64,000 nucleotides of DNA, taken from NCBI RefSeq assembly GCF_011397635.1, contig NC_064753.1:29164322-29228321 (forward strand), read 5' to 3'. The position numbers and the translations under genes are program-made. The stretch comes from Epinephelus fuscoguttatus (lineage: Eukaryota > Chordata > Actinopteri > Perciformes > Serranidae). This document shows, one piece after another, positions 11,056 through 24,178 of this stretch. Below the pieces are notes generated by a model, which ran no database searches, had not been told where the DNA came from, and saw only the letters and a program-made list of their open reading frames with translations. Numbering within the stretch: the stretch's first letter is position 1; each line of letters opens with the position of its first letter.

Positions 11056-14000
11056 ACTTCCTTCTGTAAATGTGTTTTTATTTTTAAAGTGACAAACATG
11101 AGCACAGACTTGCCAAAAAGCTTTGAAAAGTTTTCTGTTTTTAATTCTAAAGTTCATTTTCATTTAACTAGATAAATCAGTCACATTTAACTGCCTATGT
11201 ATTGTGCGTTTCAAGGAAGGTACTTATAATATTGTGCAGTCCAAATATGGAATACAGACTTGTACTAACTGACTGATTCTGTCTTTGTACAAAATAAGAT
11301 TCAAAAGTGTTTTGATTTCAAAAAGATTTTGTATTGAATAATCTTTATTTTTGTCTTCAACCTTTTTTTTCCATTATCTATAGTAGCCTAATTTACTAGA
11401 ATATCTTCAGTACACGTGATTATGTCAGCATCTATATCCAGATTTTTCTTAGCAGCTAATCATAATTGACAATGTAATTAAGGATGTAAAAGATATACAT
11501 GTTAATTGAGATTTTACTCTGCATTGTTACTTTTTTTTATTTATATTTTTTCTGTCTCTTTAAGGTGAGGGTTTTAGATAAGCTCATGGTGAGTTTCTAC
11601 CTCATCTGCACATGTATTTCATTTTTATTATTTCTCTGTCTGACCTTTTTTTTTTTTTAAATGAAAACGAATGAAATGAAAACTTAGCGTAGCCTTTACT
11701 TCACTTTTAAACTTACATAAGAGACTGATGGCAGCAGGACAATCTCACACAACAGCAGAAAATAGGACTTTTGTATTATAATATGTAAATAAAATACTGA
11801 ATGTATTCCTCCTTCGTCAGTAGATTGTACCATTTACAACAAAGCTATTAGACACCATGAACTACACTGTAAGTTACTAGGATGGTGGGACTCTGAGTAG
11901 GTGAAAGCCTGTCCTCACCATGCCGTACCTGAGCCTGCACTGCCATCTGCTGCTCTCTGGGGTGAAACACACAGCAGAGGGGCTGCAGACTGGATGGGTT
12001 ATAGGTCACGTGTTGCTTTCAAGTGCCCTTCGTAAATAACCAATTTGTGAATGCAAGTTGTTTATTCAAGGCCATTGCTTGGTAATAATTAATAAATCCT
12101 AATAAATAACCTTTCTTGGCCATTGTCTATTTTAGAAATGAAACAATACAGAGCTAGTTTGTCTCATAACAAAGGGATGCACTGAAAGACTTGCACATCA
12201 GGGGTGTAAACTCAAACTAAACTTAGTGCTCCACTCAGTTATGTTAGAAGGTACTAGAACAAAGTGATAGGGGATGCACACAGCCAGGGGCAAAATACAC
12301 ATTCACAAGGCTCAACGGTAACAGTTGCCAGGTTGTCATTGGCAACCATTTTGAGAAACTGAGAAACGTATAATAAAAAATAAGGACAACAAAAAGCAAA
12401 GCACAACCCAAAAAAAAAAAATTTAGATATTTGTTCCATGAGTGATGTTTGAATATTGCTGTTACATCAGAACCAGAACCACATAACACTGCACGTGCCT
12501 TTGTGCATTTACTGGCAAACACACAGGCCTCTGTTTGTGAGACAGTGATTGAAATTTAAAATTAAGTTGTTTGACTGTGGGATGAAAAGTCTTTCTAACC
12601 CGTCAACATCACAAACAAAGGTCCAAATTGGTTCAACTGAGAGAACCAGACGAACCCTAATGAAAAAGAAAGGATATTTGAAAAGTCTTGGGAGACAAAG
12701 TATCCCAGCATCTTTGAACTAGACAGAAAATTATATTGCAAACCATGTACAACACATGTAAAGTGTCTGATAAAACACATACTACAAAGAATTTGGCTTG
12801 ATTATCATAAAAAAAATATTTGATTTTAAGCTGATTTATAACTGCACAGTATCCTAATTAGTCGAAATATAAGTCTACTAAAAATGGCAACCACATTTTG
12901 CGTTTCAGCCACCAAAAGCTGACACCTGGCTGCCAGCCTGGCGGTCACCAAAAATTAGTGTTGATGGCTCATCTTTGACATCTTCAGCAAGCTCAATTTT
13001 AGCATTTAAAATTACAAAGCAGAAAACAACATATTGCTTTCTTCAGAAAAGAAGGTGTGTCACTCCTCACTTCTTCAGCACCTCTTTATGGCGCACCACA
13101 ACATGACACTATAACAATTCCAATCAGAAATGTCAGTTGGTAGAAATAACAACGCAAACCCAGAGCATTTACCAGATCGATATCATGCGACTGACACGCC
13201 TGTGCTTGTGTTTTTTTTTTCTTCCTCTCTGACAAATCAAAGTGACGTACATTCCATCCAAAGCCATCACTCTGCCACTTTTATCAAACCTGAATAACAA
13301 CTAGCCGACTGAGAGCTGTCATGAAGTCGCACACTGGAATCCTGCATTGCCTCACATGTCAATCAGCAGAGCACTGATCTGCCTGACAAACACTTCTCCT
13401 TTAACCACCCACACAGTCACACAGTGAGCCGACTTACCTTAAACCAGGTGTTTTTTCCTCACCAGTCTCCAGGCAAAAGCATCCACAACTCATTTCCCAG
13501 ACTTGGCTGGTTGCAGCAGTGATTCTGGATTATGGCAAAACAAACAAAAAAAAAATTATACATTTTGAGAGATAAAAACAAAAAACTTCTTGTTCTTGTG
13601 GTGCCCCCTAGGGGTAAAATGCCAGGATTTATTCAGGTCTGTGAATGTTAGGATGTGCAAATGATCTGTACCCATCACAGATTTAAATAGATTGGTCAGT
13701 CATTTTATTAAACTAATTCTGTGGAGATTTAATACATTTTAAGGCTGCAGTTTTATTTGTGTTTGGGCCAAAATAAATAATGATGAAAGACCTTGGCTGA
13801 AATGGGGTTGGCATTCGCAGAGAGATGTGTCTTCACCCAATCTGGGGAAAAGGGAATTTTGTTACCAGAGTATGGCTCCTGTCTATTGAACAAGCATGAA
13901 CGAAATTATTATGAATACTGTGTGTGTTGTAGTTTCTGTAATCCAGATACTTTTAGAGCATTATAATAATGATTTTAATTATAATTCCTAACATGCATGC

Positions 14001-14182
14001 TCTAGGCCAGTAGATTCCCTCTTGGGGGATTTGTAATCAATATTTCCCACAGCACTTGAAGGCAGCTGGTCTAATCTGGTCTAATCTGGGCAGGACCGTC
14101 ACCAGATGAGAGATGACATCTGTGGATAGTAGCTTTACTGTTCATGTGAAATAAACGCATGGCTGTCATTTTGTGAGACAAA
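11056..14182. other. Upstream of ric3, nothing recognised
   Basis: AT-rich sequence with poly-T runs and no recognisable exon. The last few hundred bases should contain the ric3 5' untranslated region and promoter, but I see no convincing TATA box, CpG-rich patch or upstream exon that would fix the transcription start. Confidence 0.45.
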
Positions 14183-14300
14183 ATGTCTATAACAACTTGC
14201 CAGAAGGTTACTCTTATATCATGCTCTGTTCTCTGTGTTTCTCTCTTCCTGCCCAGAATGCTTTTACCCAAAGGGAAAAAGGAGATGGGTCGGCCTGAGG
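14183..14300 (+). CDS. ric3: ric3 exon 1
   Basis: Encodes residues 1-39 plus the first base of codon 40. It holds the start ATG, the hydrophobic LISCSVLCVSLFLP segment and the positively charged LLPKGKKEMGRPE. The donor is G/GTAAGG. RIC3 proteins begin in the same way: a short hydrophobic segment, then a leucine- and lysine-rich linker. The exon lies 10 kb from exon 2. Confidence 0.88.
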
Positions 14301-17300
14301 GTAAGGCGGCTTATCAGATCATCATTCATCCATCCATCCATCTCCATCCTGCTCCATCTCCGATGTCTTTTTTTCTGTTGCTGCTGCTGTTGTTGTTGCT
14401 GCCAGCTGTTACTTTGACTGTACAGAGTGCGCCAGGCCCAAGGCCCCATCAAAGTGCACACGTTCGGCATAATGTTACACAATGGAAATGAAGAAAATAG
14501 TGTTTTTTTAATGTACTGTATTAATACATACATATGTGAACATGCTCTAAAATATTTATGCCTATTAATTCATATGGTTTAATACATGTACACTAAATTT
14601 TAAGGAGGCTATATAACACACAGTACTGATAAACTGGAAATATTGTAGGGTTGTATTTTATTATGTGTGTTACTAAGTATTTTTTTTATGTTTTTACACC
14701 TCATGTCCACCATAGAAGTACTGACTGATTAAGCTGCTACGTTTGTTTATGAGTCTGACCTAAATATGAGAGTGGACACTTAACATGGTACATCAGATTG
14801 TAGAGCCTCCGACCATATATCTGTCAGTGCCTTATGCTTTTTTTTTTATTTTTTTTTTTTAAAAATTCCCTATTCCTTATGGAGGTTTTATTCCCTTTTT
14901 TTTTTTCAGAAAAAAGATATTACAGTTTAATTTTAGGAGTTTTAATACATATTTTATCAAGCTAGAACTAACTAAAATTTCCTCCAACTTCATTGTGCTG
15001 TTCTTTAGACACATTTTTTATGTAAATATAATAGAATACAAATTATGATCAATTACCAACGATACAAAGTAAAAATCATCATTAACCTCTGACTACAAAC
15101 TGATGCTCATCAGATATTATGACTGACCACACCTGATATACTGATCAATAGCGAAATCATAACTATATATTTTTAAAAATAGACATACTAAAAATGTCAC
15201 ACATATACAATAACATGTTTCCAGGAAATGTCACTCACACACAGATAATGTTACTGTCACAGGGGTTTTCATTCCTTACTGTGTTGTACTGTAAAACTTC
15301 CTGGCAACCCAAAATACAGTGACAAATCTACAAGAAACCAAGTATGAAAAATGATGGCTTTTCCTTTGTTTTTGTTTTTTGTTTTATTTTAGCAAGTCAA
15401 TAGTTGCCTGTAGATGCTGTCAGTCAGTTTGAATCCATTACTGCTAGTAAAGGCAGGATGCTCACATTCTCACAATTCCTTTGGCCACCAACAGGTGGCA
15501 CTTTTCCACTAATAATTTCATATTTATGAGCAGTTGTTTGAGGTTTGTTTCTGTTATTTATCAAAAACACATTGTTCCCAAATATTAACCTGAATCCTGC
15601 CAGTGAATTTAATCGGACCAAATGAGTGATGATTTAATTCTGGGACAACTTACAGTGCTGGAAACCAAAACAATTCCATTCATCAAGGGTGTAAATAGTA
15701 TAGTGACTTTCCTTGTCCTCATACGGCCCTTTCCTTGTAAATTATACATGTAGCACTTGTTCAGCAGTTCAGCTTGCAAACACAGATCCTATTTACAGCA
15801 GCAACAGTGAGTCTGGCTTCCAGGTGGCGCTGCTTTGCACGGGACCATTAATGACTCATCCCACCATTGTTGACCCACTTTCTGTCACTTAGGCCTCCTC
15901 CATGGCTGTTGACAATTTCCCTAGGTTCCAGGAACTTGGGAGCATTGCTACCAGTCAACAAGTCAACACTGGCTTTTACAAAAGGAAGTTTGATGGCAGA
16001 CAGGTATGGCCACTGTGCCAGGTATTCCTGTGTAGTGATATTGTATTGTTACAGGCTTATTTCTCTCAGTGAGCACATCAAGTAGTTGGTAATAGCACTC
16101 AGTGATAGGACAAGACACTTAAAGGCTGGCAAGAGTGTATGCTGAAACAACCTTCTCCTGTCCCATGGCAGTGTTGTAGTCAGGACCACCTAACCCAAGA
16201 CCAAGTCATGACCAAGACCAGACTGTATCGAGGTTAAGACAAGACCAGTACTTTGAGGGGTTGAGACCAGGTCAAGTGCAGACCACTGCCAGCCCCTTAC
16301 TGCATGACACACTTATGATAAAATATAGACCACAGACATGTAAACCATAGGTAGTCCCCAAATTGATTTGAAATATCCACATTCCTGTAAAAAAAAAAAA
16401 AAAAAACAACAACAACAACAACAACACAGAAAACAAATGAAGACTCTCAAATTGTATGTGTGTATACACAGGTATACAATGAGAAGTGTCTTGATGAAAT
16501 TATCAAGAGGCACTGCAGAGGCAAATTTTATGTATGAGAATTTTGCTTTGTTTTCTATGAGCAAAAGAATACAATCAAGCAATAAGGAGCTGAAATCAAC
16601 TTCACTACCTTGATTCAATGCTCCTTTTACTCACAGACAATTCAGTCATATTCCCACATTGTGGTTTTGACATAAAATCCCATATCCTCTTTCTCCAACA
16701 CCGAGACTAGATTGAGTAAAATGTAGTTCAGACCGAGACAAGAGATCTTTAGACAAGACCAAGACAAATCTCGAGGCACTCCCCCATAGTGCTTAGTAGA
16801 GAGTTTGTATGTCTACCTCCAATAGTCACCTTTTACATGAGAACTGCTGGGGTCCAAATAAGTATAGGTATGTTTCACTTTGTGTCCTTTGCTGGACTTA
16901 ACCTTGACAGGCAGTATTCACAGGACACAATTATCCTTTCCAGCCCCAGTATATCCACAGGTTTCTTGAGAAACACATGCACCACCACCTGGTGGTTCCT
17001 TGGACTGTTTCAACTCTGTACTAGCTCTTTCCATCTTAACGTAAAGCATAGTGGGATGATTTTGACTGAGAGCGGGCTGTCCACTAATTAGAAATCTGCG
17101 GTTTGATCCCCGGCTTCTCAAATCTCTGTGTGTTGAAGCATCCTTGGGCAAAATACTGAAGCCAAAATTGCTGCGAGCGGTTGTACCATCAGTGTGCGAG
17201 TGTGTGTAAATGTTAAACTGAGTAGGGCTAGGCACCTTGTACGGTAGCCTCGGCCATGAGCGTATGAGTGTGTGTGTGTGTGAATGGGTGAATGTGACAA

Positions 17301-20300
17301 GCAGTGCTTGCAGAGAGGTGCTATTCAAGTGTAAGTCCATTTACCATCTTTAGCTCCCAATTCCTCCACATAGTCAGCAAGCTCTGCTGTGGTGGTAAAG
17401 CCGTTTCCTCTTACATCTTTTCTATGCAGAGACTTATTTACACTCTTCGAACCAGTTTTCACAAGTCCTTTTTCACGAGTCCTGAATATTACCCAAGACA
17501 GAATCAAATACTATCTAGAGTTCAATGAAAGTGACAAGAACAGTGAACCATGCCCTGCGCTTATATTTCTCCAACTCCTCATGTGCAGTGATCAAAACAG
17601 CTGTTTTGACATAACCGTTCTCATGGTGGTTGGTGTATCCAACTCTTTCATATATTCAAGTTCTTCCATCATGTTAAAACAACCATGCAAGAACAAAGAG
17701 CAGGCCTGCAATGCTTTCAAGTCCTCACATTTGACAGCGGGCCAAGCCAAAGCTCTCTCAGTGAATGCAGCAGCAATTTAAAATTCATTTTCAAAATGTT
17801 AGGGAGCTCTTTTGCCTCAGCATAGTCACGTTCAGGAACCATATGCTAACAGATGCGTACAGGTTTCCCTGGCTGAACTTTAGTGAGCTGTTCCAAAAAC
17901 CACAAGCGATCAGCTTTGCTGGTGGCCTCGTCTTCCTCACTATGCTCAAATACAGGCTCTGTATTGAAGAGAATTCCCATCAAATACTAAAATGTCTTTA
18001 GCTGGCAAAGACAGTGTGCGTTGCTGTTGAACAAGAGCTGCTGTAATCTCATTCTGTCTTTGCATTATGTTGTAAAAGCTACCAGATGCTTCCTCTTTGC
18101 AGTTCCATAGATTTTGTGACATCCAGCGATGGTTGCACGTAAGGAACAGAGAGAGCGTGTTTTGTTGACTCATGCACATTAGGCTCATGTTGGTAACCTG
18201 GCCTCATGTGAGCATCTTGGGTTGGTTTCATAGTGAGCTGGTCCTTGGGACGTGCGCCCAGTAAGAAAAGCTCATACTGGCATTGATGCTGGCTCCCTTC
18301 TGCGCCTTAATGAGTTTCCTGAAAGAGGTTCATACTCCTTTGCCATGGGACTGAGAACTTTGGAAGTTGAAAGCTGTTGAATTTACCTCTCCAGGCTGGA
18401 ACACATGCCATCTGATGGGGCTTTGGACACATTTTTGCTGACTGAGGCTTGGAGCGGTGCTGTTTTGGCAGCTGTTGCAGCTGTTTCAACTTCTAGTTAA
18501 AGTGGCGTCCTTCGTCCCCTCAGCTGTTGTTCCTGTCCCTTCAGTACATGTTGATTCTTCAGAGCTGCTGCAGCGGCAACAAGTGCGGCTCTTTCGGCTT
18601 CTGCTTTAATGTGTGCAGATGTGTGGAACTGCTGCTTTCCCTGCTGCCACAACTTTGTCTGCTAGCATTCTTGCAGACAGTCATCCAGGAGAGTATTATA
18701 AATGACCTCTTTTTCATTTCTGTCAATTTTTTATCGTTACTTTTATCACCACTTTTCATTAGTGTGTGTCAACCATTTTTGCACATCACAATTAAAGTCA
18801 TTATTTCCCAGTGTTGGCAGACAGAATTGGGCTAGCTGATTTGGCTCAATTCTGGGGCGACAGCCAGGCAGCGGGATATGGCCCGGCTAATTTCATCCAG
18901 CATGCCGAGTTCAGGCAGATTTTGGGCCAGTCTATTTTGGCTAACTTCTAGTGTATCACCATGCAACAACTCCATCAGTAATTTATGCAATGATTTAGCT
19001 TCATTTTACAAAGCAACAAATTTAGCAAAAGTGCATTTTACCTCAGGTTCACAGTCTTTTTTTTTTTTGTCATAAACTCTAGCCTATACCTGAGCCTGTA
19101 GTCTTTCCAAGTTTTTCTACAAAGTGTCTTGCCAGTAAGTTAAACAGCCCACTTTTGCCAATCTGGATTGTTTACCATTGTCCTCTGAGTCATTACAGAT
19201 AGATGCCATTCAAATCATTAGTTGCACATAGCTCAATAAATGTCACCATTCTTCACATTTGCCACTACAAAGAGCCAGCTTGTACACAAGAACACAACAA
19301 AGTTTTGTTTACTTGTAGCTACTAAACATAAATTTGCGCCTCATAAATGTGTGCACACAAAGTCAAATGGCCATTATTATTTAGTATCACACACACCTTT
19401 CACTCACACCTGGAGGAAGACCCTCTGCGTCCTCTCTGGTCCTGCTGAATCCAAAGCAATTTGTAGTACTGGTTCCGGTCCTGACTGTCGGTGCCTCTGC
19501 ACTGGATAATCCACAGTCGGCGTCCTAACTCTTCCACAGCAGCTCCAAACGCGCACAGTTGCGCCCTTCACCAATTACGCACAAAAAAGTGTGACTTTAG
19601 CTTTAAAGTTTATGAAAGCAGGTGTTTTTGACTGAATATAGTGGCTTTCCATAAAGTCACTGCTGCTGCAACGTTGGTGAACTCAACTGACCGCATGCGT
19701 AACACACAACCACTTTGCCAGTTTAGTAGCCTAACCACATTTAAATTGCTGCAACGCTACCTGCAGACGTCACTGTCACGGTAGTAAAAGAAAAAAAAAA
19801 CACCCCTGGCATACAACACACCTGGTTGCAATTACCCTTCCTGTATCAACACAGTCTGATTATAGGTTACTGCCACCCAGTGTACAGAAGGTGTATTACA
19901 CCAAAGGTAAACAAAGACAAATGAATAATTAAAGCTGCAAGCAGCGTTGGGAGGGACCTCGGCCCCCCGCCGTCGTCCCCCAGCTCAAGTTGCAGACCTA
20001 AGCCATGTGACCTAATGAAACTTTGACATGTGCGATGATCAAACAACACACACACACAAACACACACAGGCCTGTGTCTGTCAGAGTGAAGCCATTGTTA
20101 TGCTAATTAATGACCACGTACTTAGGTGACAGCACAGGCACTTCAAGTTCAGTTTGACTAATGACTAATGATAACAGAATCAGCAGGACGCATTTGACAC
20201 CACAGCAGCAACACAACCACACACACCACACTATCCAGGCACCACTGTGATAGAAGTTAACCTGCAAGACAGTGGAACACAAAGGCTCTGGAGAAGAGGC

Positions 20301-20664
20301 CGAGTTACTGATATGCAGTACGGCAGTTAGTGATGAGCAGAGAGGGAGAGAAGGAAGAGAGAGGAGAGAGGGGGGAGAAAGAGAGACAGAGAGAGAGGGG
20401 GGAGAGGGAGTGGAGTGTTTGTGTGTGTGTGTGAGTGTTATTGTGTCGCTAAAATTTGCAAATTATGAGCTGCAGGTTGCTCTAAGGTTACATTATTTTT
20501 TTTCTCCATGTCTCTCTCTCTGTCTCTCTCTCTCTGTCTGTCTCTCTCTCCCTGTCTTTCTCTCTCATACATACACCCACAATGAATATTTGGTATGTAT
20601 ACAACTGATATGCAGTACGGCAGAATTAGTGACATGCAGAGAGGGAGAGAGAGGGGAGAGGGGG

Positions 20665-20706
<42 letters not shown>

Positions 20707-20851
20707 ACAGGGAGTGGAGTGTGTGTGTGTGTCTGTGTGTGTGTGAGTGTAATTGTGTCGCTAAAATTTGCAAATTATGAGCTGCAGGTTGCTTTAAGGT
20801 TACATTATTTTTTTTCTCCATGTCTCTCTCTCTCTCTCTCTCTCTCTCTAC

Positions 20852-20882
<31 letters not shown>

Positions 20883-21672
20883 CTCCCTGTCTTTCTCTCT
20901 CATACATACACCCACAATGAATATTTGGTATGTATACTCTGACTAGGAGTTAAAAATCAAAAAAAAAAAATTAATATTTTTATGGTTGTTTTTCAACAAA
21001 GACAAAAAAAGTCCTGAAGGGGAACAGTGTGTATTTTTATTGAAAAATAGAAACTGCCCCCAAAAATGATAATGCATCAAAATTGGTGTTGTTATTTATC
21101 ATTCACATATCACAGACTGTGATAAATAAAATAAAAAAATCCATCCAACATTTATTATATAGTTAATCTTAATTCATGTTTTTTTCATTAAAGTAACAGT
21201 GACTTCATGTAAATAAAATGGCAAATATATTGTGAAAATCCTCAAAAGGAATGAATATTAGATTATATTTATATTATATTTTTATAAGGGGGCCCGCAGG
21301 GTTAAAAATGCAAGGTTCTTATGAAGGTGGTGTGAGCTTATAATTTGAAACTTGTAGACACAAGCCATGTGACCTAATGAAACTTTGACATGTGTGATGA
21401 TCAAACAACACATCCATATTCATTTGAAATCATGTGACCTAGTGAAAGCTTGAGTGATGTGTATTGGCTGCTTTGAGGATCTAAGTGCAGCAAACAGACA
21501 CAAATATATACTAAGACCTACAAATGTTGAATTAAAATCTGATTGTATACATATGTGACACTAATAATATGTGTATAATAACACTAGAAGTATGACACAC
21601 ACAGACAGACAGACATAGACGGCCGAGTTCTCAACATGCAGAGAGGGAGAGACGAGAGAAAGTGGACAGAGG

Positions 21673-21709
<37 letters not shown>

Positions 21710-21719
21710 AGAGGGAGTG

Positions 21720-21764
<45 letters not shown>

Positions 21765-24145
21765 TCTGTGTGTGTCCGTGTCTGTCTGTGTGTGCCATAC
21801 TTCTCCTGTTATTACACACATATGATTATTGTCACATATGTATACTATCAGATATTAATATATACTTCCCACATGTTGTACCACAATAGCCAGAATCATA
21901 AGTCAAACTCAATTTTAAAAACTGTAAAGGGTTCTTATGAAGGTGGTGTGAGCGTATATTTTGCAAGTTGTAGACATAAGCCATGTGACCTAATGAAACT
22001 TTGACATGTGTGATGATCAAATCAAACCTCTGTCGTTTTTATATTTATTTGTTTTAATAACACTGTGCACAAGGACCAGACTGTCAGTCTGTCAGATCAG
22101 CTCTGAAATGTTTAATGCTCATAATATGTAGGTCTTATTGTTTACATTTTAAAAATCTTTATGACGCTTCAAAGACGTACTATCAATGACTAATAATCTC
22201 TATCAATGATGTTATTAGTCACACTGATGGAACATAATTCCTATAGCCTAATATTGCAAATTATTTGTTAATATTTCTGAGTGAGCAATGGTGCAACATT
22301 GCAGAGTCTTTAAATTTACTACATCTGTAACTGAAATACTGTCACTGAATGCTGTTGAGTCAAGAAACAAATATCGATCAATCAATCAATCAATATCACA
22401 AATCACAATTTGCCTCACAGGGCTTTACAGCATACAACATCCCTCTATCCTCAGGACCCCATGAGACAGAAGGGGAGACAGAGAGAGATGCAGGAGAGAT
22501 GATCATGACAGTAGCTTACAACATTAATGAAAGGAATAATATTAAAATTATAATTCTAGCAATTGTGGTACAATATGTTGAATTAATATCTGATAGTATA
22601 CATATGTGACAATAATAATCATATGTGTATAATAACAGTAGAAGTATAACACACACAGACATAGACGACCGAGTTAGACATGCAGAGAGGGAGAAAAGGG
22701 AGAAAGAGGACAGAGGGGGGAGAGAGAGAGAGACAGAGAAAGAGAGGGGGGGGGCAGGGAGTGGAGTGTGTGTACAATATGTTGAATTAATATCTGATTG
22801 TATACATATGTGACACTAATCATATGTGTATAATAAAAGGGAGTGGAGTGTGTGTGTGTGTGGGTGTCTGTCTGTCTGTGTGTCTCTGTGTGTCCGTGTC
22901 TGTCTGTGTGTGCCATAATTCTACTGTTATTATACACATATGATTATTGTCACATATGTATGACAAAGTTTTAGGAATGAGTTTGGTAAATGTTATAATG
23001 TCATGTCTGTGTGACCACACACACTTCACTCTGACAGTGTGTCAGAGTGAAGCATTTGTTATGCTAATTGATGAGAGCTGCATCTCACACACAGAGCAGA
23101 ATGGCTTGAAACTTTCTCAAACAAATCCTTCCAGATTCCAAACCGTGGGTCCCATCTTCAATCTGAAAGCATCACCAGATAGATAAATTTGTTCTGAACG
23201 CAAACATATAAAGCTTGTATGTCTATGGACTGAAAAATGTCACCTTAATCACAGGTTTACAGTGTGTTGGCCCTCATCTTTTCTTCCAGAGATCATCAGG
23301 AGGTTGTGTCCTGCACCTTCTAACGCTTCTGAAATCCAAACCGTTCAAGTTATGACAAAGTCCTTCACAAGTAATGATCAGCACGTTGAAGAGCTGTAAT
23401 TTGTGCAAGTTTGAAGCAGTTATGATAAACGGTGTAGGAGCAAAGTTGATTTTTAAACAGAATCTTACATTCAAAGACCGACAGCTCACTTCCTGTTGGA
23501 GTTAGGTCATGGGTTCGAGCGCGTGATTTGTAGGTCTTTATGAGACGAACGAGACAGTTTTGGTTTGGTCTTTCTAAGTGGTTCCTACCCGTCGCACCGG
23601 GCATTTTAGTGTGTCTAGGTGGCACAACAAATCCTCAGGAGGTTTTGGCGCACATCACCTGAAACGCGTCATAACATCCAAACCAGTCGAGGATTGAAAA
23701 AGTTACGCACAATAATTGATAAGGACACGTTGAAGAATAATGTGTGCGAGTTTGAAGCCGATACGATAAACGGTGTTGGACTAGTTGATTTTTAAAGGAA
23801 TTTTTTTTTTTTTTTTTGAGGAAAACTCTTATTTTGAAAGGGAAATATCTCACTTCCTGTTGGAGTTAGGTCATGGGTGCGAGCGCGTGATTTGTAGGTC
23901 TTGATGAGACGAACGAGGCTATTTTGGTTTGATCTTTCTACGACGTTCCTACTGGCTGCAGCGGCCATTTTTGTGTTTCTAGGTGGCGCTAGAGAGCCCA
24001 TTTTGGCACTTTTCAGATTAATTTCATCAGTTTATAAATTTTTTCGCCAGTCCTGACAGGCATGCCAATTTTGGTGAGTTTTCGAGCATGTTTAGGGGGT
24101 CAAATTCCAGTTGAAAGTCGCGTACGCTGAAAGAAAGAAAGAAAC

Positions 24146-24178
<33 letters not shown>

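Noticed and set aside
17348..18760. A functional gag gene
   Set aside because: Stops and frameshifts in every frame and no protease, reverse transcriptase or LTR.
20272..20877. 201-codon open frame on the + strand
   Set aside because: It is read-through of GA, TG and TC runs in a tandem duplication; the peptide is low complexity and repeats itself with the DNA repeat.
23365..24001. Two similar - strand peptides (RLIKTYKSRARTHDLT)
   Set aside because: Similarity follows from the 365-bp DNA duplication; there is no start, domain or codon pattern suggesting a gene.
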